A DNA stretch of 64,000 nt. Source: Afipia sp017308495 (GTDB lineage: Bacteria > Pseudomonadota > Alphaproteobacteria > Rhizobiales > Xanthobacteraceae). Every line of letters begins with the position of its first letter. Position 1 is the stretch's first letter. Both the position numbers and the translations under genes were made by a program. The stretch covers positions 62,001-126,000 of the forward strand of contig JAYRKE010000007.1 in NCBI GenBank assembly GCA_041905905.1, given 5' to 3'. The notes beneath the pieces are model-generated. The model was not told the origin of the DNA. It worked only from the letters and a program-made list of their open reading frames with translations, and searched no databases. Below, piece after piece: positions 1 to 8,871 of the stretch.

Positions 1-153
1 CAAGCCGCGCGGCACCTGACGACGTTAACGCTTCGCTCACCCCGATCGCGGAAAACCCCTCATGCGCCGGAGCCGTTAGGCCCAATTTCCGCAACGCCGT
101 GGTCAAGTTCCCCACCCCGGCCCCCGGGAGCCGGTCGCAGGAGGCGTCGTCGC

Positions 154-702
154 ATGCGCAACATCATCATTCTGGCGGCCATCATGGCCATTCTCGGCAC
201 CTTCATGGCGCGCGAGGCCGACCGGATGACCAGCCAGCAGGCGCAGACGAAGGCCAAGCCGGCCGAGAAGTCGAAATCCCTCAACGCCTTTGCCTCGATG
301 CAGCCGCCGGAGCGCGCGCAGGCGACGGCAGGCCGCAGCGTCACCATTCCCCGCGACAGGCGCGGCCATTTCCAGACCGAAGGCAGCGTCGACGGCCGAC
401 GCATCGATTTCATGGTGGACACCGGCGCCTCGGCGATCGCGTTGAACGAAAGCTCGGCGGCGCGGGTCGGCGTCTATCCGCGCCCCGACGACTACACCGC
501 CCACGTCTCCACCGCCAACGGTACGGTCAAGGCCGCGCGCACGCGCCTGCGGCGGGTGAGCATCGGTGGCCTTGAGGTTCGCGACGTCGATGCGCTGGTG
601 CTGCCTGACACGGCGCTGTCGGAGAACCTGCTTGGCCTGTCGTTCCTGTCGAAGCTCAAGCGCTACGAATTCGCCGGCGGCAAGTTGGTGATGGAGCAGT
701 AG
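154..702 (+). CDS. Clan AA retropepsin-like aspartic protease (TIGR02281 type)
   Basis: A 182-residue protein with an N-terminal hydrophobic anchor (about residues 4-18) followed by a charged Ala/Lys linker and a single retropepsin-like domain. The catalytic motif DTGAS is visible at residues 89-93 and is preceded by hydrophobic residues, as in retroviral-type half proteases that dimerise. A hydrophobic-hydrophobic-Gly pattern (NLLGLSFLS) near residues 158-166 fits the second conserved glycine region. The anchor suggests action at the periplasmic face of the inner membrane. An AGGAGG sequence lies 12 bases before the ATG. The substrate is unknown and no neighbouring gene hints at it. Confidence 0.85.
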   Translation: MRNIIILAAIMAILGTFMAREADRMTSQQAQTKAKPAEKSKSLNAFASMQPPERAQATAGRSVTIPRDRRGHFQTEGSVDGRRIDFMVDTGASAIALNESSAARVGVYPRPDDYTAHVSTANGTVKAARTRLRRVSIGGLEVRDVDALVLPDTALSENLLGLSFLSKLKRYEFAGGKLVMEQ

Positions 703-766
703 GGCTCTCTGGTTTCCAATCGCATTCTCTCATTCATCATGCCCGGCCATGACGTGATTCAAATTA

Positions 767-1369
767 TTACACCCTCCAGAACACCACGCTGAGATTGTTG
801 GCCGGCATCTCGGTGACCGCCGGCGCAGAAAATCCGTGATCGCGGGCCAGCGCCGCGACGGCTTCCAGATCGCGCAGGCCCCACTCCGGATTTCGCGCCT
901 TCAGGCTGTCATCGAAGGCCTCGTTGCTGGGCATGGTGACGACACCGGCGCGCCGGTACGGCCCATAGAGATAGAGCGGCGCGCCCGCCGCCAGCAGCCG
1001 CCCGGCATGGCGCAGCAGCCCCTGCGTGACCCGCCACGGGGCGATGTGGATCATGTTGATGCACAGGATGGCGTCGGCGGACGACAGCGGCCAATCCTCA
1101 GCGGCCGCATCCAGCGCCAGGGGCGGCAAGACGTTAGCCGCGCCGCTGTCCTGCGCCCATGCCGCGATGCTTTGCCGCGCGGCCGGCTCCGGGTCGGACG
1201 GCTGGAACACGAGCCCGGGGAAAGCTTGCGCGAAATGCATCACATGCTCGCCCGATCCGCTGGCGATTTCCAGCATCAGCCCCGATGCGGGCAGAACACC
1301 GCGCAATACCGCAAGGATGGCATCGCGGTTGCGCGCGGTGGCAGGATAATGAAGGCGATTGTCGGTCAT
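767..1369 (-). CDS. DUF938 family class I SAM-dependent methyltransferase
   Basis: A 200-residue protein starting MTDNRLHYPATARNRDAI, which is the characteristic opening of DUF938 proteins. A glycine-rich SAM-binding motif (EIASGSGEHV) and a following acidic strand (QPSDPEP) match the Rossmann-fold methyltransferase core, and an INMIHIAPW segment fits motif IV. The open frame extends 33 codons further upstream, but the internal ATG at 1369 matches the family N-terminus. It stands alone, convergent with the upstream protease gene and divergent from the phosphohexomutase. The methyl acceptor is not known for the family. Confidence 0.85.
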   Translation of the reverse strand: MTDNRLHYPATARNRDAILAVLRGVLPASGLMLEIASGSGEHVMHFAQAFPGLVFQPSDPEPAARQSIAAWAQDSGAANVLPPLALDAAAEDWPLSSADAILCINMIHIAPWRVTQGLLRHAGRLLAAGAPLYLYGPYRRAGVVTMPSNEAFDDSLKARNPEWGLRDLEAVAALARDHGFSAPAVTEMPANNLSVVFWRV

Positions 1370-1517
1370 GACGATCCTGATCTGAACGGTTGCTGTATGG
1401 CGGCGCTGCCAAACCGCCGCAATTGATCCGTAAATGCCCGGCTCCCGCCTTTCCACGGTTCGAAGCATTCGCTAAAGCTGCTGGATATTGCCGCCTGTTT
1501 TCTCACGAGGCCCCTGA

Positions 1518-3017
1518 ATGTTCCCCAAGCCGAAGCCCGCACTCGTTCCCAATACCTATGCCTATGAATCCGAGCCGATGGTGAAGGCGACGGGCTTTCG
1601 CGAATACGACGCGCGCTGGCTGTTCGGCAAGGAAATCAACCTGATGGGGATTCAGGCGCTGGGCATGGGGCTCGGCACCCTGATCGCCGAGATGGGGCAA
1701 AAGCAGGAGATCGTCACCGCCCACGATTTCCGCAGCTATTCGGCTTCGATCAAATACGCGCTGATCTCGGGCCTGCTGGCGTCGGGCTGCAAGGTGCACG
1801 ACATCGGCCTCGCGGTGACGCCGATGGCCTATTTCGCCCAGTTCGACCTCGACGTGCCGTGCGTCGCCATGGTCACCGCCTCGCACAACGACAACGGCTG
1901 GACCGGCGTCAAGATGGGCGCCAACCGGCCGCTGACCTTCGGCCCCGACGAGATGAACCGGCTGAAGGAGATCGTGCTCAACGCCGACTTCAAACTCAAG
2001 CCGGCCGGCGGCTACCAGTTCCACGAGAACTTCCCAGCGCGCTACATCGCCGATCTCGTCGACCGCCCCAAGCTCAAGCGCAAGCTCAAGGTGGTGGTGG
2101 CCTGCGGCAACGGCACCGCCGGCGCCTTCGCGCCCAAGGTGATGGAGGCGATCGGCTGCGAGGTGATCCCGCTCGACGTCGAACTCGACCACACCTTCCC
2201 GAAATACAATCCGAACCCGGAAGACATGGAGATGCTGCACGCGATCCGCGACGCGGTGCTCGCTCATAAGGCCGATGTCGGCCTCGGCTTCGACGGCGAC
2301 GGCGACCGCTGCGGCGTGGTCGACAACACCGGCGAGGAAATCTTCGCCGACAAGGTCGGCGTGATGCTGGCGCGCGACATGTCCGCCATCCACAAGAACG
2401 CGCAGTTCGTGGTCGACGTGAAATCGACCGGCCTGTTTGCTACGGATCCCGTGCTACAGAAGCAGGGCGCGCATGCGAGCTACTGGAAGACCGGCCATTC
2501 CTACATGAAGCGCCGCACCCACGAATTAAAGGCGCTGGCGGGCTTCGAGAAGTCCGGCCACTTCTTCTTCAACGCGCCGGTCGGGCGCGGCTATGACGAC
2601 GGCCTCGTCTCGGCGATCGCGGTGTGCGAGATGCTCGACCGTGCTCCGGGCAAGACCATGTCGGACCTGCGCGAATCGCTGCCGAAGACGTGGTCGTCTC
2701 CGACCATGTCGCCGCACTGCGCCGACGAGACCAAATACGGCATCGTCGCGCAGGTGGTGAAGCACTTCGAGGACGTGAAGGCCAAGGGCGGCAAGGTCGC
2801 CGGCCAGCCGATCCGCGATCTCGTCACCGTCAACGGCGTCCGTGTCACCTGCGAAGACGGCAGCTGGGGCCTGGTGCGAGCCTCAAGCAACAAGCCGGAA
2901 CTGGTGGTGGTGGTGGAAAGCCCGGTGTCCGAGCAGCGCATGCGCGACATGTTCGAGGCGATGGATGCCGTGCTGCGCACCCATCCCGAAGTCGGCGAAT
3001 ACAATCAGAAAATTTGA
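1518..3017 (+). CDS. manB: Phosphomannomutase/phosphoglucomutase
   Basis: A 499-residue alpha-D-phosphohexomutase that interconverts hexose 6- and 1-phosphates, feeding GDP-mannose or UDP-glucose for surface polysaccharides. The phosphoserine loop TASHN is at residues 120-124 with S122 as the catalytic serine, the metal-binding loop DGDGDR is at 258-263, and a sugar-binding segment (EKSGHFFF) follows near residue 341. Length fits the family. The gene is monocistronic and is followed by a palindromic repeat that may end transcription. Specificity for mannose or glucose cannot be decided from sequence by eye; the symbol is tentative. Confidence 0.9.
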   Translation: MFPKPKPALVPNTYAYESEPMVKATGFREYDARWLFGKEINLMGIQALGMGLGTLIAEMGQKQEIVTAHDFRSYSASIKYALISGLLASGCKVHDIGLAVTPMAYFAQFDLDVPCVAMVTASHNDNGWTGVKMGANRPLTFGPDEMNRLKEIVLNADFKLKPAGGYQFHENFPARYIADLVDRPKLKRKLKVVVACGNGTAGAFAPKVMEAIGCEVIPLDVELDHTFPKYNPNPEDMEMLHAIRDAVLAHKADVGLGFDGDGDRCGVVDNTGEEIFADKVGVMLARDMSAIHKNAQFVVDVKSTGLFATDPVLQKQGAHASYWKTGHSYMKRRTHELKALAGFEKSGHFFFNAPVGRGYDDGLVSAIAVCEMLDRAPGKTMSDLRESLPKTWSSPTMSPHCADETKYGIVAQVVKHFEDVKAKGGKVAGQPIRDLVTVNGVRVTCEDGSWGLVRASSNKPELVVVVESPVSEQRMRDMFEAMDAVLRTHPEVGEYNQKI

Positions 3018-3030
3018 TCCGCTGCGTGGA

Positions 3031-3090
3031 TCTGAGAGCGTTTCCGTTTGAACCGTTTTCGTTTTTGTTGAAAACGGAAAAGCTCTGATA
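3031..3090. repeat. Intergenic inverted repeat, possible bidirectional terminator
   Basis: The segment has a left arm containing GAGAGCGTTTCCGTTT and a right arm AAAACGGAAAAGCTCTGA, an imperfect inverted repeat around a T-rich centre. It lies between the convergent manB and ccoS genes, so it could terminate both, or it may be one of the dispersed palindromes seen elsewhere in the window. Confidence 0.5.
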
Positions 3091-3140
3091 GCGAAACGGT
3101 CCGGAAAATGCCGGCGGCCTGTCGGGCCGGTGGCGAGCCC

Positions 3141-3329
3141 TCACCGGCCGCCGGCGTTATGACCCGTCTTGCCGCCAACTTTGCCGTCGGGCTCGCTGTC
3201 GATGAGGATGCGTTCGGCCGCGCCGTCGAGGTCCTCGTACTGGCCGCTTTTCAGCGCCCAGAGAAAGGCTGCGAGGCTGGCGAGGCCGATCAGCAGCGCC
3301 ACCGGGATCAGATAGACCAGAACCGTCAT
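3141..3329 (-). CDS. ccoS: cbb3-type cytochrome oxidase assembly protein CcoS/FixS
   Basis: A 62-residue protein with one N-terminal membrane span (VLVYLIPVALLIGLASLAAFLWAL) followed by the conserved SGQYEDLDGAAERIL segment, which is diagnostic of CcoS. It is needed for maturation of the cbb3 oxidase and acts with the copper ATPase CcoI in cofactor insertion. The start ATG overlaps the ccoI stop by four bases (ATGA), indicating translational coupling. It is the last gene of the ccoG-fixH-ccoI-ccoS operon. Confidence 0.95.
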   Translation of the reverse strand: MTVLVYLIPVALLIGLASLAAFLWALKSGQYEDLDGAAERILIDSEPDGKVGGKTGHNAGGR

Positions 3330-5596
3330 GCGGCGCTCCCTCCCGCATAGCGGTTCATCGCCGACACATGCGCCCGCGGCGCGGCCGACGCCGTCTCCCG
3401 CGTTCGCAGCAGGCGCAAGGCATTGGCGATGACCAGCAGCGACGAACTCGACATCGCGATCGCGGCGATCAGCGGCGTGACATAGCCGAGAATCGCGATC
3501 GGCACCGCGATCATGTTATAGACGATGGCGAGAGCGATATTCTCGCGGATCAGCTTTCCGGCGCGTTCGGAGACGTCGATGGCGAGCGGCACCGCTTCGA
3601 GACTGTCGTGCAGGAAGACGAAATCGGCGACGTTGCGGCCGATGTCGGCGGCGGTCGCGGGCGCCATGGAAACATGGGCGGCCCCCAGCGCCGGCGCATC
3701 GTTCAGGCCATCGCCGACCATCAGCGCCTTGTGCCCGGCGGTGGCCATCTCGGCGATGCGCGCCACCTTCGCCGACGGCAGCAGTGCGGCGGCGTAGCGC
3801 CGGATGCCGAGGCTGGCCGCGACGTCGCGGCACGCAGCCTCGGTATCGCCGGACAGCATTTCCACAGATCGGCCCGCCCGCTCCAGCGACTGGATGGCCT
3901 GCGCCGCGCCGGGGCGCAGCACGTCCTCGAACCGGAACGCGGCGCATTCGCGACCGTCGCGCGCAAGGATCGTGCCGGAGCGCTGTCCATCCCCGGCCTC
4001 GTCATCCTGCCCGAGCGCCCAGCCGGCGCGGCCGAGCCGCCAAATCGAGCCAGCCGCCCTGCCCTCGATGCCGAAACCCGGGCTTTCGGTCACGTCATCG
4101 AGGTCCGCGACCGTAACGCAGCCGTTGGCGGTCTGGGCAATGGCCTGCGACAGCGGATGGCGCGACTGCGCGCCAAGCGCCGCCGCGATAGTCAGCATAT
4201 CCGGCGCGATCTCGGCGGCATTGACCAGCCGGGGACGACCGAGCGTCAGCGTGCCAGTCTTGTCGAACATCACGGCATCGACATCCACCAGCCGCTCCAT
4301 GGCCGATCCGTCGCGCACCATCACGCCGCGCTCGAACAGGCGGCGGGCAGCCACCACCTGGACGATGGGCACGGCCAAGCCGAGCGCGCAGGGACAGGTG
4401 ATGATGAGCACGGCGATGGCGATGGTCATGGCCCGGTGCCAGTCGCCGCCCACGACCATCCAGCCGAGGAAGGTGGCTAGAGCGGTCAGATGGACCACCG
4501 GCGCATAAAGGGACGAGACGCGGTCGGCGATGCGGCGGTAGCGCGTGCGCCCGCCCTCCGCCGCCTCCATCATCCGCATCATCTCGGCAAGGAAGGACTC
4601 CTCGGCGCGGGCAGTGGCTTCGAGCGTCAGCGGCCCGGTGAGGTTGAGCGTGCCCGCCCGCACCAGCGAGCCTGCCATTACCGGCTGAGGCCGGCTTTCT
4701 CCGTTGACCAGCGAGCAGTCGAGATCGGACGCGCCGCCTTCCACCCGCGCATCGACGGGGATGCGCTCGCCGGCGGCGATCAGAAGCCGCGTGCCCGGCT
4801 CGATCTCGGCGACGGGCCGGTAGTCGCGGCGGCCGTCCGCGGCGATCACGATCGCACCGCGCGGCGCGAGCCGCGCCAGCCCCAGCACGGCGGAGCGCGC
4901 CCTGTCGCGCATCACGTGGTCGAGGGTGCGGCCGATCAGCAGGAAGAACAGCAGCGTGATCGCCGCGTCGAAATAAGCGTGATCGCCATGGGTGACGGTC
5001 TCGTAGAGGCTCATGGCGTAGGCCAGCGTCACGCCGATGGCGATGGGCACATCCATGTTCATGCGGCCGTGGCGCAACGCGCTCCAAGCCGAGCGATAGA
5101 ACACGCCACCGGCCAGAACCAGAGCGGGCAAGGCGATCAGCGCCGACAGCCAGTGAAACAGGTCCCGCGTCGCGGCCTCCGCGCCCGACCACACCGACAC
5201 CGACAGCAGCATGATGTTGCCGGCGGCGAAGCCCGAGATCGCCACCGCGCGCACCAGCTCCGACAGCGTCCGCTCGGTCTGCAGGGCGGCCTCGTCGAAC
5301 AGATGCGACGGATAGCCGAGCCTGGTCAGGGTTTCGACCACGGGCGGCGGCGCGCTTTCCGCGAAGCGGACCGACACGCGCTTGGTCGACAGGTTGACGC
5401 GGGCGCTGACCACGCCATCGAGGCGCGACAGGCCCTGCTCCACCGTGCGGATGCACGCGCCGCAATGCACGGCCGGCACCGAGAGTTCGATCTGGGCCGT
5501 TCCATCGCCAAGGCTGCGGGCGACATGCCGCAACTCGTCGGATGACAGCCCGCCGGCCGCAGCGCCGAATTCAGCGCCTGGCGCGCAGCAACTCAC
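3326..5596 (-). CDS. fixI: Copper-translocating P1B-type ATPase CcoI/FixI
   Basis: A 756-residue heavy-metal P-type ATPase that supplies copper for the CuB site of the cbb3 oxidase. It begins VSCCAPG, has an HMA domain with a CxxC pair at residues 45 and 48, eight predicted membrane spans, the CPC ion-binding motif (TCPCALGLA), the phosphorylation loop DKTGTLT, an HP motif (SRHPLSQ) and the GDGLNDAPA hinge. I chose GTG at 5596 because it overlaps the fixH stop as GTGA and gives the conserved Cys-Cys N-terminus; the frame extends 29 codons upstream into fixH. Its stop overlaps the ccoS start. Confidence 0.95.
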   Translation of the reverse strand: MSCCAPGAEFGAAAGGLSSDELRHVARSLGDGTAQIELSVPAVHCGACIRTVEQGLSRLDGVVSARVNLSTKRVSVRFAESAPPPVVETLTRLGYPSHLFDEAALQTERTLSELVRAVAISGFAAGNIMLLSVSVWSGAEAATRDLFHWLSALIALPALVLAGGVFYRSAWSALRHGRMNMDVPIAIGVTLAYAMSLYETVTHGDHAYFDAAITLLFFLLIGRTLDHVMRDRARSAVLGLARLAPRGAIVIAADGRRDYRPVAEIEPGTRLLIAAGERIPVDARVEGGASDLDCSLVNGESRPQPVMAGSLVRAGTLNLTGPLTLEATARAEESFLAEMMRMMEAAEGGRTRYRRIADRVSSLYAPVVHLTALATFLGWMVVGGDWHRAMTIAIAVLIITCPCALGLAVPIVQVVAARRLFERGVMVRDGSAMERLVDVDAVMFDKTGTLTLGRPRLVNAAEIAPDMLTIAAALGAQSRHPLSQAIAQTANGCVTVADLDDVTESPGFGIEGRAAGSIWRLGRAGWALGQDDEAGDGQRSGTILARDGRECAAFRFEDVLRPGAAQAIQSLERAGRSVEMLSGDTEAACRDVAASLGIRRYAAALLPSAKVARIAEMATAGHKALMVGDGLNDAPALGAAHVSMAPATAADIGRNVADFVFLHDSLEAVPLAIDVSERAGKLIRENIALAIVYNMIAVPIAILGYVTPLIAAIAMSSSSLLVIANALRLLRTRETASAAPRAHVSAMNRYAGGSAA

Positions 5597-6087
5597 TGGA
5601 TGGCCCCGTTGACGAGCTTCAGCCGCCGCACATCGCGATAGGGATGTTCGAGGCCGACCTCGGCATGCATTTCCACGATCCACAATCCGTCACGGACCGC
5701 GACAGGCGCCACCATCGCGCCATCCCCGCGCCCGCTCAGAACCACTTCCTCGTCCTCGGAGGCATAGGCCGGGCGGCGGAAGCTCACGGTGGCGCGTTTC
5801 GGCGTCACCACGTTGCCGGCCTTGTCCGTAAGGCGATAGCTGACCGTGCCATTGGCGATGGTCAGTTCCGTCTTCCAGCCGAGAGCGGCCTGCGCGCGGC
5901 CCTCGGCCGCCTTCTCGTTGAACTGCTGGCTGGCCACATAGGTGTTCTCGACGACAAAGCCGGTCCAGCTCGAACGGGCGAAGAAGGCCATGGTCAGGTT
6001 GACGATGATGATGAGCGAAAAGAAGGCCACCATGATCGCCAGCATGTGCCAGCCCGTAAATTCCCGCTGTCTGCTCGCTGTGCTCAT
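5593..6087 (-). CDS. fixH: FixH family cbb3 oxidase assembly protein
   Basis: A 164-residue membrane protein with one N-terminal span (MLAIMVAFFSLIIIVNLTMAFF) and an extracytoplasmic beta-rich domain, the usual FixH architecture. FixH is required for assembly of the cbb3 oxidase alongside FixG, FixI and FixS. Both ends are translationally coupled: the ATG overlaps the ccoG stop (6084-6087) and the stop overlaps the fixI GTG. Position in the ccoG-fixH-fixI-ccoS order supports the call as much as the sequence does. Confidence 0.93.
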   Translation of the reverse strand: MSTASRQREFTGWHMLAIMVAFFSLIIIVNLTMAFFARSSWTGFVVENTYVASQQFNEKAAEGRAQAALGWKTELTIANGTVSYRLTDKAGNVVTPKRATVSFRRPAYASEDEEVVLSGRGDGAMVAPVAVRDGLWIVEMHAEVGLEHPYRDVRRLKLVNGAIQ

Positions 6088-7649
6088 TTGCCTGCCTCCG
6101 GTGCATCGAATGTCGCATCATAATGGTCGCTCTCAAAGCTCGACTTGTCCTCGACCACGAACCGGAAGTGCTGGGTCGGGCCGGCGACCTTCTCGCGCGG
6201 CTGGCGCACGAAGACCTTGAGTGTCTTGAGCCTGTCCGGATCGGCTTGCACGGCGAACGACGTCGACGGCGGCTGATCCATGCCGAGGACACTCATCTCC
6301 CCGCCCGGCAGGCCCTGCATGGTCACCGTGATGGTGCGTGGCTCGGGGACCATGTTGAGAAGCTTGATGGTATAGCCGTTGCGGATCGAGCCGTCAGCGA
6401 GGACGACGAACTGCGGATTGCGGTCGGCCAGCACGTTAAGCTGGAGCCGGTCGCGCGTCAGCAGCGCGGCGAGCAGGCCGAGTCCCACCAGCGACCATGC
6501 CGCAAGATAGATCAGGGTGCGCGGCCGCAGCAGCTTCATGATATGGAACGTGGCGACCTTGTCCAAGATCTTGCCGTTGGCGTCGTGCACCCGGCGCGGG
6601 TCGATCGCCGAGGTACCGCCCGCCGTCGCCAGCGCCATGTTGGACTCGTATTCCGCCAGCGTCGCATAGGCGATCAGCCCGCGCGCCTTGCCGACCTTGT
6701 CCATGACGGCGTCGCAGGCGTCGATGCAAAGCGCGCAGGTGATGCATTCAAGCTGCTGCCCGTCGCGGATGTCGATGCCCATGGGACAGACCGCGACGCA
6801 GGCGTTGCAGTCAACACAATCGCCGACCGCCTGCCCTGCGGCAGCGACCTTCTTGGCGTGGCGCGAACGTGGCTCGCCGCGCCAGTCATTGTAAGTGACG
6901 GTCAGCGAATTCTCGTCGAGCATCGACGCCTGAATGCGCGGCCACGGGCACATATAAGTGCAGACCTGCTCGCGCATCAGCCCGCCGAAGATGTAAGTGG
7001 TGGCGGTCAGGATCGCGATCGTGATGTAGGCCACCGCCGCGGCGTGCCCGGTCACCAGTTCACGCAGCAAGGTCGGCGCATCTGCGAAATAGAAAATCCA
7101 CGCACCGCCGGTGCCCACCGCGATGACCAGCCAGATCAGGTGCTTGGACACCCGCTTGACCAGCTTGCTCGCCGACCACGGCGCGGCATCGAGCTTGATC
7201 TGGGCGTTGCGGTCGCCCTCGACGGCGCGTTCCACCGCGAGGAACAGATCGACCCACACGGTCTGGGGACAGGTGTAGCCGCACCACGCGCGCCCGACCG
7301 TCGATGTCAGCAGGAACAGCCCGAACCCGGCCATGATCAGCAGGCCGGCCACGAAGTACAATTCCTGCGGCCAGATCTCGATCGGGAAAAAATAGAATCG
7401 CCGGTTGGCAAGATCGACCAGCACGGCCTGATTGGGGGCGTAGGGGCCACGGTCCCACCGCAGCCAGGGCGTCAGGTAGTAAATCCCGAGGGTGACCGCC
7501 AACACGAACCACTTGAAGCGCCGGAACGTGCCTTCGGCCCGCTTGGGGAAAATTTTCTTGCGCGCCGCATAGAGTGGCTGGCGCACCCGCGCCGAGTTCA
7601 CGGCGGTGGCGTCAAACGTCTCAATATCCGACGTGTCGAGCATGTCCAT
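6084..7649 (-). CDS. ccoG: cbb3 oxidase maturation ferredoxin-like protein CcoG/FixG
   Basis: A 521-residue polytopic membrane protein with several N-terminal spans, two 4Fe-4S ferredoxin-type cysteine clusters (CVDCNACVAVC and CITCALCIDAC, roughly residues 265-320) and a C-terminal periplasmic immunoglobulin-like domain. CcoG is known as a cupric reductase helping copper delivery to cbb3 oxidase. A further Cys-containing segment (RAWCGYTCPQTVW) lies near residue 135. It begins the assembly operon, 188 bases after ccoP. That gap may carry a separate promoter, although I see only a weak FixK-like half site there. Confidence 0.95.
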   Translation of the reverse strand: MDMLDTSDIETFDATAVNSARVRQPLYAARKKIFPKRAEGTFRRFKWFVLAVTLGIYYLTPWLRWDRGPYAPNQAVLVDLANRRFYFFPIEIWPQELYFVAGLLIMAGFGLFLLTSTVGRAWCGYTCPQTVWVDLFLAVERAVEGDRNAQIKLDAAPWSASKLVKRVSKHLIWLVIAVGTGGAWIFYFADAPTLLRELVTGHAAAVAYITIAILTATTYIFGGLMREQVCTYMCPWPRIQASMLDENSLTVTYNDWRGEPRSRHAKKVAAAGQAVGDCVDCNACVAVCPMGIDIRDGQQLECITCALCIDACDAVMDKVGKARGLIAYATLAEYESNMALATAGGTSAIDPRRVHDANGKILDKVATFHIMKLLRPRTLIYLAAWSLVGLGLLAALLTRDRLQLNVLADRNPQFVVLADGSIRNGYTIKLLNMVPEPRTITVTMQGLPGGEMSVLGMDQPPSTSFAVQADPDRLKTLKVFVRQPREKVAGPTQHFRFVVEDKSSFESDHYDATFDAPEAGK

Positions 7650-7837
7650 GGTCTCCTGCCGGCGCTCTCCACGAGGGAGCGCCGCTACTTCTCACATGTC
7701 AACGCGCCCGTCGGATCCGATCCTCACCGATCCCGGCGGCCGACGCCTTGCGGCCGGCACCAGCGTCAGGACCCGGTCGTCATTCCCCGTAACCACTCCA
7801 CCGCCGGCATCCGCATGCCGGACCCGAGGCGGTCTTT

Positions 7838-8707
7838 TTATTGACCGCCTCCGAGCGAGTGGACGTAAACCGCCAGTTCCTTGACGGTGATGTCGCCGAG
7901 ACGCACGCCCCACGCTGGCATCACGCCGTGCTTCGGCGCCTTGATCTGCGCGGCGATGGCCGCCGGCGACGAGCCGTAAAGCCAGATAGCGTCAGTGAGG
8001 TTGGGAGCGCCGACCTCGCGATTGCCCTTGCCGTCGGAACCATGGCAGGCGGCGCAGTTCTGCTCGAACAGCTCCTTCCCGGCGGCAATGGCCTCAGGCT
8101 TGGCATTGCCGGCATGGCCCGTCAGCGACGCCACGAAAGAGGCGACCTGCATGATCTGATCCGGCTTCAGCATGTCGCCGAAAGCCGGCATTTCCGAGAC
8201 GCGGGTGTTGGGGTCCTCGGCATAGCGAATGCCGTGCGCGATGGTCTGCTGGATGTCCTTGGCGGTGCCGCCCCACAGCCACTCGTCATCGTTCAGGTTC
8301 GGATAGCCGGGCGAGCCCTGCGCGCCGGAGCCATGGCACTGCACGCAATTGACCTTGAACGCCGCAGCGCCGGCCGCCACCGCGAAGGTGCGCAGCTTGT
8401 CATCAGCGATGATATCAGTGACCGACTTGGCCTCGATCGCCTTGATGTAGTCCGCCTTGGTCGCCTTGACCGCGGCCAGTTCCGTCGAGATGTCGCGGCG
8501 GCTGGAATAGCCGAGCAGTCCCGTCGTCGCCGAGTGGATCATCGGCCAGGCCGGATAAACGATGGTGTAGATCACGGCCCACACCACGGTCGCGTAAAAG
8601 GTGAGAAGCCACCACCGCGGCATCGGATTGTCGAGTTCCTTGATGCCGTCCCAGTCGTGACCGGTGGTGGAGACGCCGGAAACCTCGTCGATTTGCTTTT
8701 CACTCAT
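7838..8707 (-). CDS. ccoP: cbb3-type cytochrome c oxidase subunit III (diheme cytochrome c)
   Basis: A 289-residue subunit with an N-terminal membrane anchor (about residues 32-55) and two periplasmic c-type heme domains with CxxCH motifs at residues 121-125 and 218-222. Met-containing axial ligand segments (SEMPAFGDML; HGVMPAWG) follow each. It passes electrons from cytochrome c to CcoO and CcoN. The start at 8707 matches the MSEKQIDEVSG opening; a longer frame upstream overlaps ccoQ. The start overlaps the ccoQ stop by eight bases. Confidence 0.96.
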   Translation of the reverse strand: MSEKQIDEVSGVSTTGHDWDGIKELDNPMPRWWLLTFYATVVWAVIYTIVYPAWPMIHSATTGLLGYSSRRDISTELAAVKATKADYIKAIEAKSVTDIIADDKLRTFAVAAGAAAFKVNCVQCHGSGAQGSPGYPNLNDDEWLWGGTAKDIQQTIAHGIRYAEDPNTRVSEMPAFGDMLKPDQIMQVASFVASLTGHAGNAKPEAIAAGKELFEQNCAACHGSDGKGNREVGAPNLTDAIWLYGSSPAAIAAQIKAPKHGVMPAWGVRLGDITVKELAVYVHSLGGGQ

Positions 8708-8861
8708 GTCGGTCGTCCTTGAAAGGGATCTGGGCGGCGTCATCGGCGATGGCGCGGCTGCCGGGACGGAATGCGAAAATCACCGCGCCGATGAAGAAGG
8801 CCGTCATCGCCAGCAAGCCCCAGCTATCGGCCAGAAGTCGCATGGTGGTGTAGGTTTCCAT
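8700..8861 (-). CDS. ccoQ: cbb3-type oxidase subunit IV CcoQ/FixQ
   Basis: A 53-residue single-span protein (METYTTMRLLADSWGL followed by a hydrophobic segment and FAFRPGS), typical of CcoQ, which stabilises the assembled oxidase. The start at 8861 is set by an AGGAGGATCAG ribosome-binding site directly before the ATG; the upstream extension of the frame overlaps ccoO. The stop lies inside the ccoP start region, so translation is probably coupled. Confidence 0.93.
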   Translation of the reverse strand: METYTTMRLLADSWGLLAMTAFFIGAVIFAFRPGSRAIADDAAQIPFKDDRHE

Positions 8862-8871
8862 CTGATCCTCC

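Noticed and set aside
60..422. An open frame on the minus strand opposite the first gene
   Set aside because: It overlaps a protein with a clear DTGAS active site and signal anchor, and its translation is Arg- and Met-rich noise.
7689..7702. A FixK-like box before ccoG (TTCTCACATGTCAA)
   Set aside because: Only one half site (GTCAA) fits; the other half has two mismatches, and it lies too near the start codon for a usual FixK-activated promoter.
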